In this document: positions 63,528 to 64,000 of the stretch, in pieces
How positions within the stretch are numbered: the stretch's first letter is position 1
Layout of the letters: every line of letters begins with the position of its first letter
DNA from: Symbiodinium natans
Taxonomy: Eukaryota > Sar > Dinophyceae > Suessiales > Symbiodiniaceae
Assembly: GCA_905221605.1 (NCBI GenBank)
Contig: CAJNDS010000258.1
Location: 842,092 to 906,091 of the forward strand
Direction of reading: 5' to 3'
DNA length: 64,000 nucleotides
Made by a program: the position numbers and the translations under genes
The notes under the pieces: model-generated
The model's input: only the letters and a program-made list of their open reading frames with translations
Databases searched by the model: none
Told to the model about the DNA's origin: nothing

Positions 63528-64000
63528 GGATGATAGAACCTACAGAATTCTTTGTCGCAGTATTCATAACCTATACTTGGACTTCCTGATTTATAGAATG
63601 TAACGAAAGATGCTACTAATTTAGATACTGAACGAATAACATTAACGCTAATATCGGTTTAACCCTGCTACTGCTTGGGATTGGGTAATAGAAGTTGTAT
63701 AAGTAATTGGTAGTCCCTTTCCTTCTAAAAGATGTTTAGCGTATTCATTATTTAAGTTATTATCAAGGGTGCAGACATCACAAACAACACGGGCGTTATA
63801 GATTTCCCAGTCAATGCTTGTGTTTGTAAAATTCGCTCCGGGTGTTGCTACATTATCAACATCGTTAGTAAATCTGTTTCCAATGTCAGTATTAGCGGTG
63901 TCATCTCGGTAGTCAATAATACAATCACTGGCGTTCGTTACTAGTTCTAGTTCAATGGTCAAATTTCCCATGTACTTAAGTGGCAAATATTTAAATTGAG
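63528..64000 (-). pseudogene. Major capsid protein, C-terminal part, frameshifted and truncated
   Basis: Double-jelly-roll major capsid protein of the PLV type. It enters from the window edge in frame with KYLPLKYMGNLTIELELV, the conserved strand of the second jelly roll. It continues through HLLEGKGLPITYTTSITQSQ to a TAG at 63648. The expected continuation SVNVIRSVSKLVASFVTFYK lies in the frame shifted by one base directly after it, then KEFCRFYHP. A single extra T explains the shift. After FYHP the reading enters host sequence, so the conserved last 50-80 residues of the family are missing. The N-terminal jelly roll would lie beyond 64000. The copy cannot make an intact capsid protein as it stands. 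Confidence 0.75.

Overview
The window looks like nuclear DNA of a dinoflagellate. Four things point that way: a 19-base exact match to the conserved dinoflagellate spliced leader (62139-62157); Arabidopsis-type (TTTAGGG/CCCTAAA) telomere-like arrays; a GC-AG intron whose acceptor AG is followed by G; and GC-rich, gene-poor sequence with coding potential in many very short exons among long simple-sequence tracts. The species cannot be named from the sequence.

Region by region. 0.3-1.0 kb has Pro/Ala-rich exon-like pieces. 2.3-4.7 kb holds an AIG1/GIMAP-like GTPase whose P-loop is split by a 110-base GC-AG intron, followed by coiled-coil exons. 5.7-8.4 kb and 12.7-14.9 kb contain scattered coiled-coil micro-exons. 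Between them lies the clearest host gene: an uninterrupted ubiquitin-like plus ankyrin-repeat protein of 1085 residues (9152-12409) with a near-identical internal duplication. 21.4-25.3 kb is a large imperfect palindrome with outward-facing telomere-like arrays in both arms, set between (GACA)n tracts. 25.8-26.6 kb is a pure polypurine tract. 27-44 kb is mostly non-coding or repeat-rich with isolated candidate exons. 44.1-45.9 kb is a single-exon secretory-pathway protein resembling Fringe/C1GalT-type (GT31) glycosyltransferases. 46-57.6 kb again has only isolated candidate exons.

From about 57.6 kb the composition drops sharply to AT-rich and the gene style changes to compact, intronless, tightly packed ORFs. 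This block (57.6-62.15 kb and 63.53-64.0 kb, running off the window) is an endogenous virus of the Polinton-like virus (PLV)/virophage kind. It carries an A32-type DNA-packaging ATPase, a GIY-YIG endonuclease, a fibre-like protein with a C-terminal peptidase-S74 chaperone domain, the C-terminal jelly-roll part of a double-jelly-roll major capsid protein, and several small CxxC zinc-binding or coiled-coil proteins. The ATPase, fibre and capsid genes each carry a one-base indel. The fibre gene and a small acidic gene each have an in-frame TGA after which homologous or sensible protein continues.

A GC-rich host segment of about 1.4 kb (62.15-63.53 kb) interrupts the viral block between the capsid and fibre genes. 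It begins exactly with the spliced-leader relic and is followed by an ORF with a signal peptide, a (GT)n tract and further exon-like pieces. The most unusual parts of the window are this virus/spliced-leader junction and the telomere-bearing palindrome.
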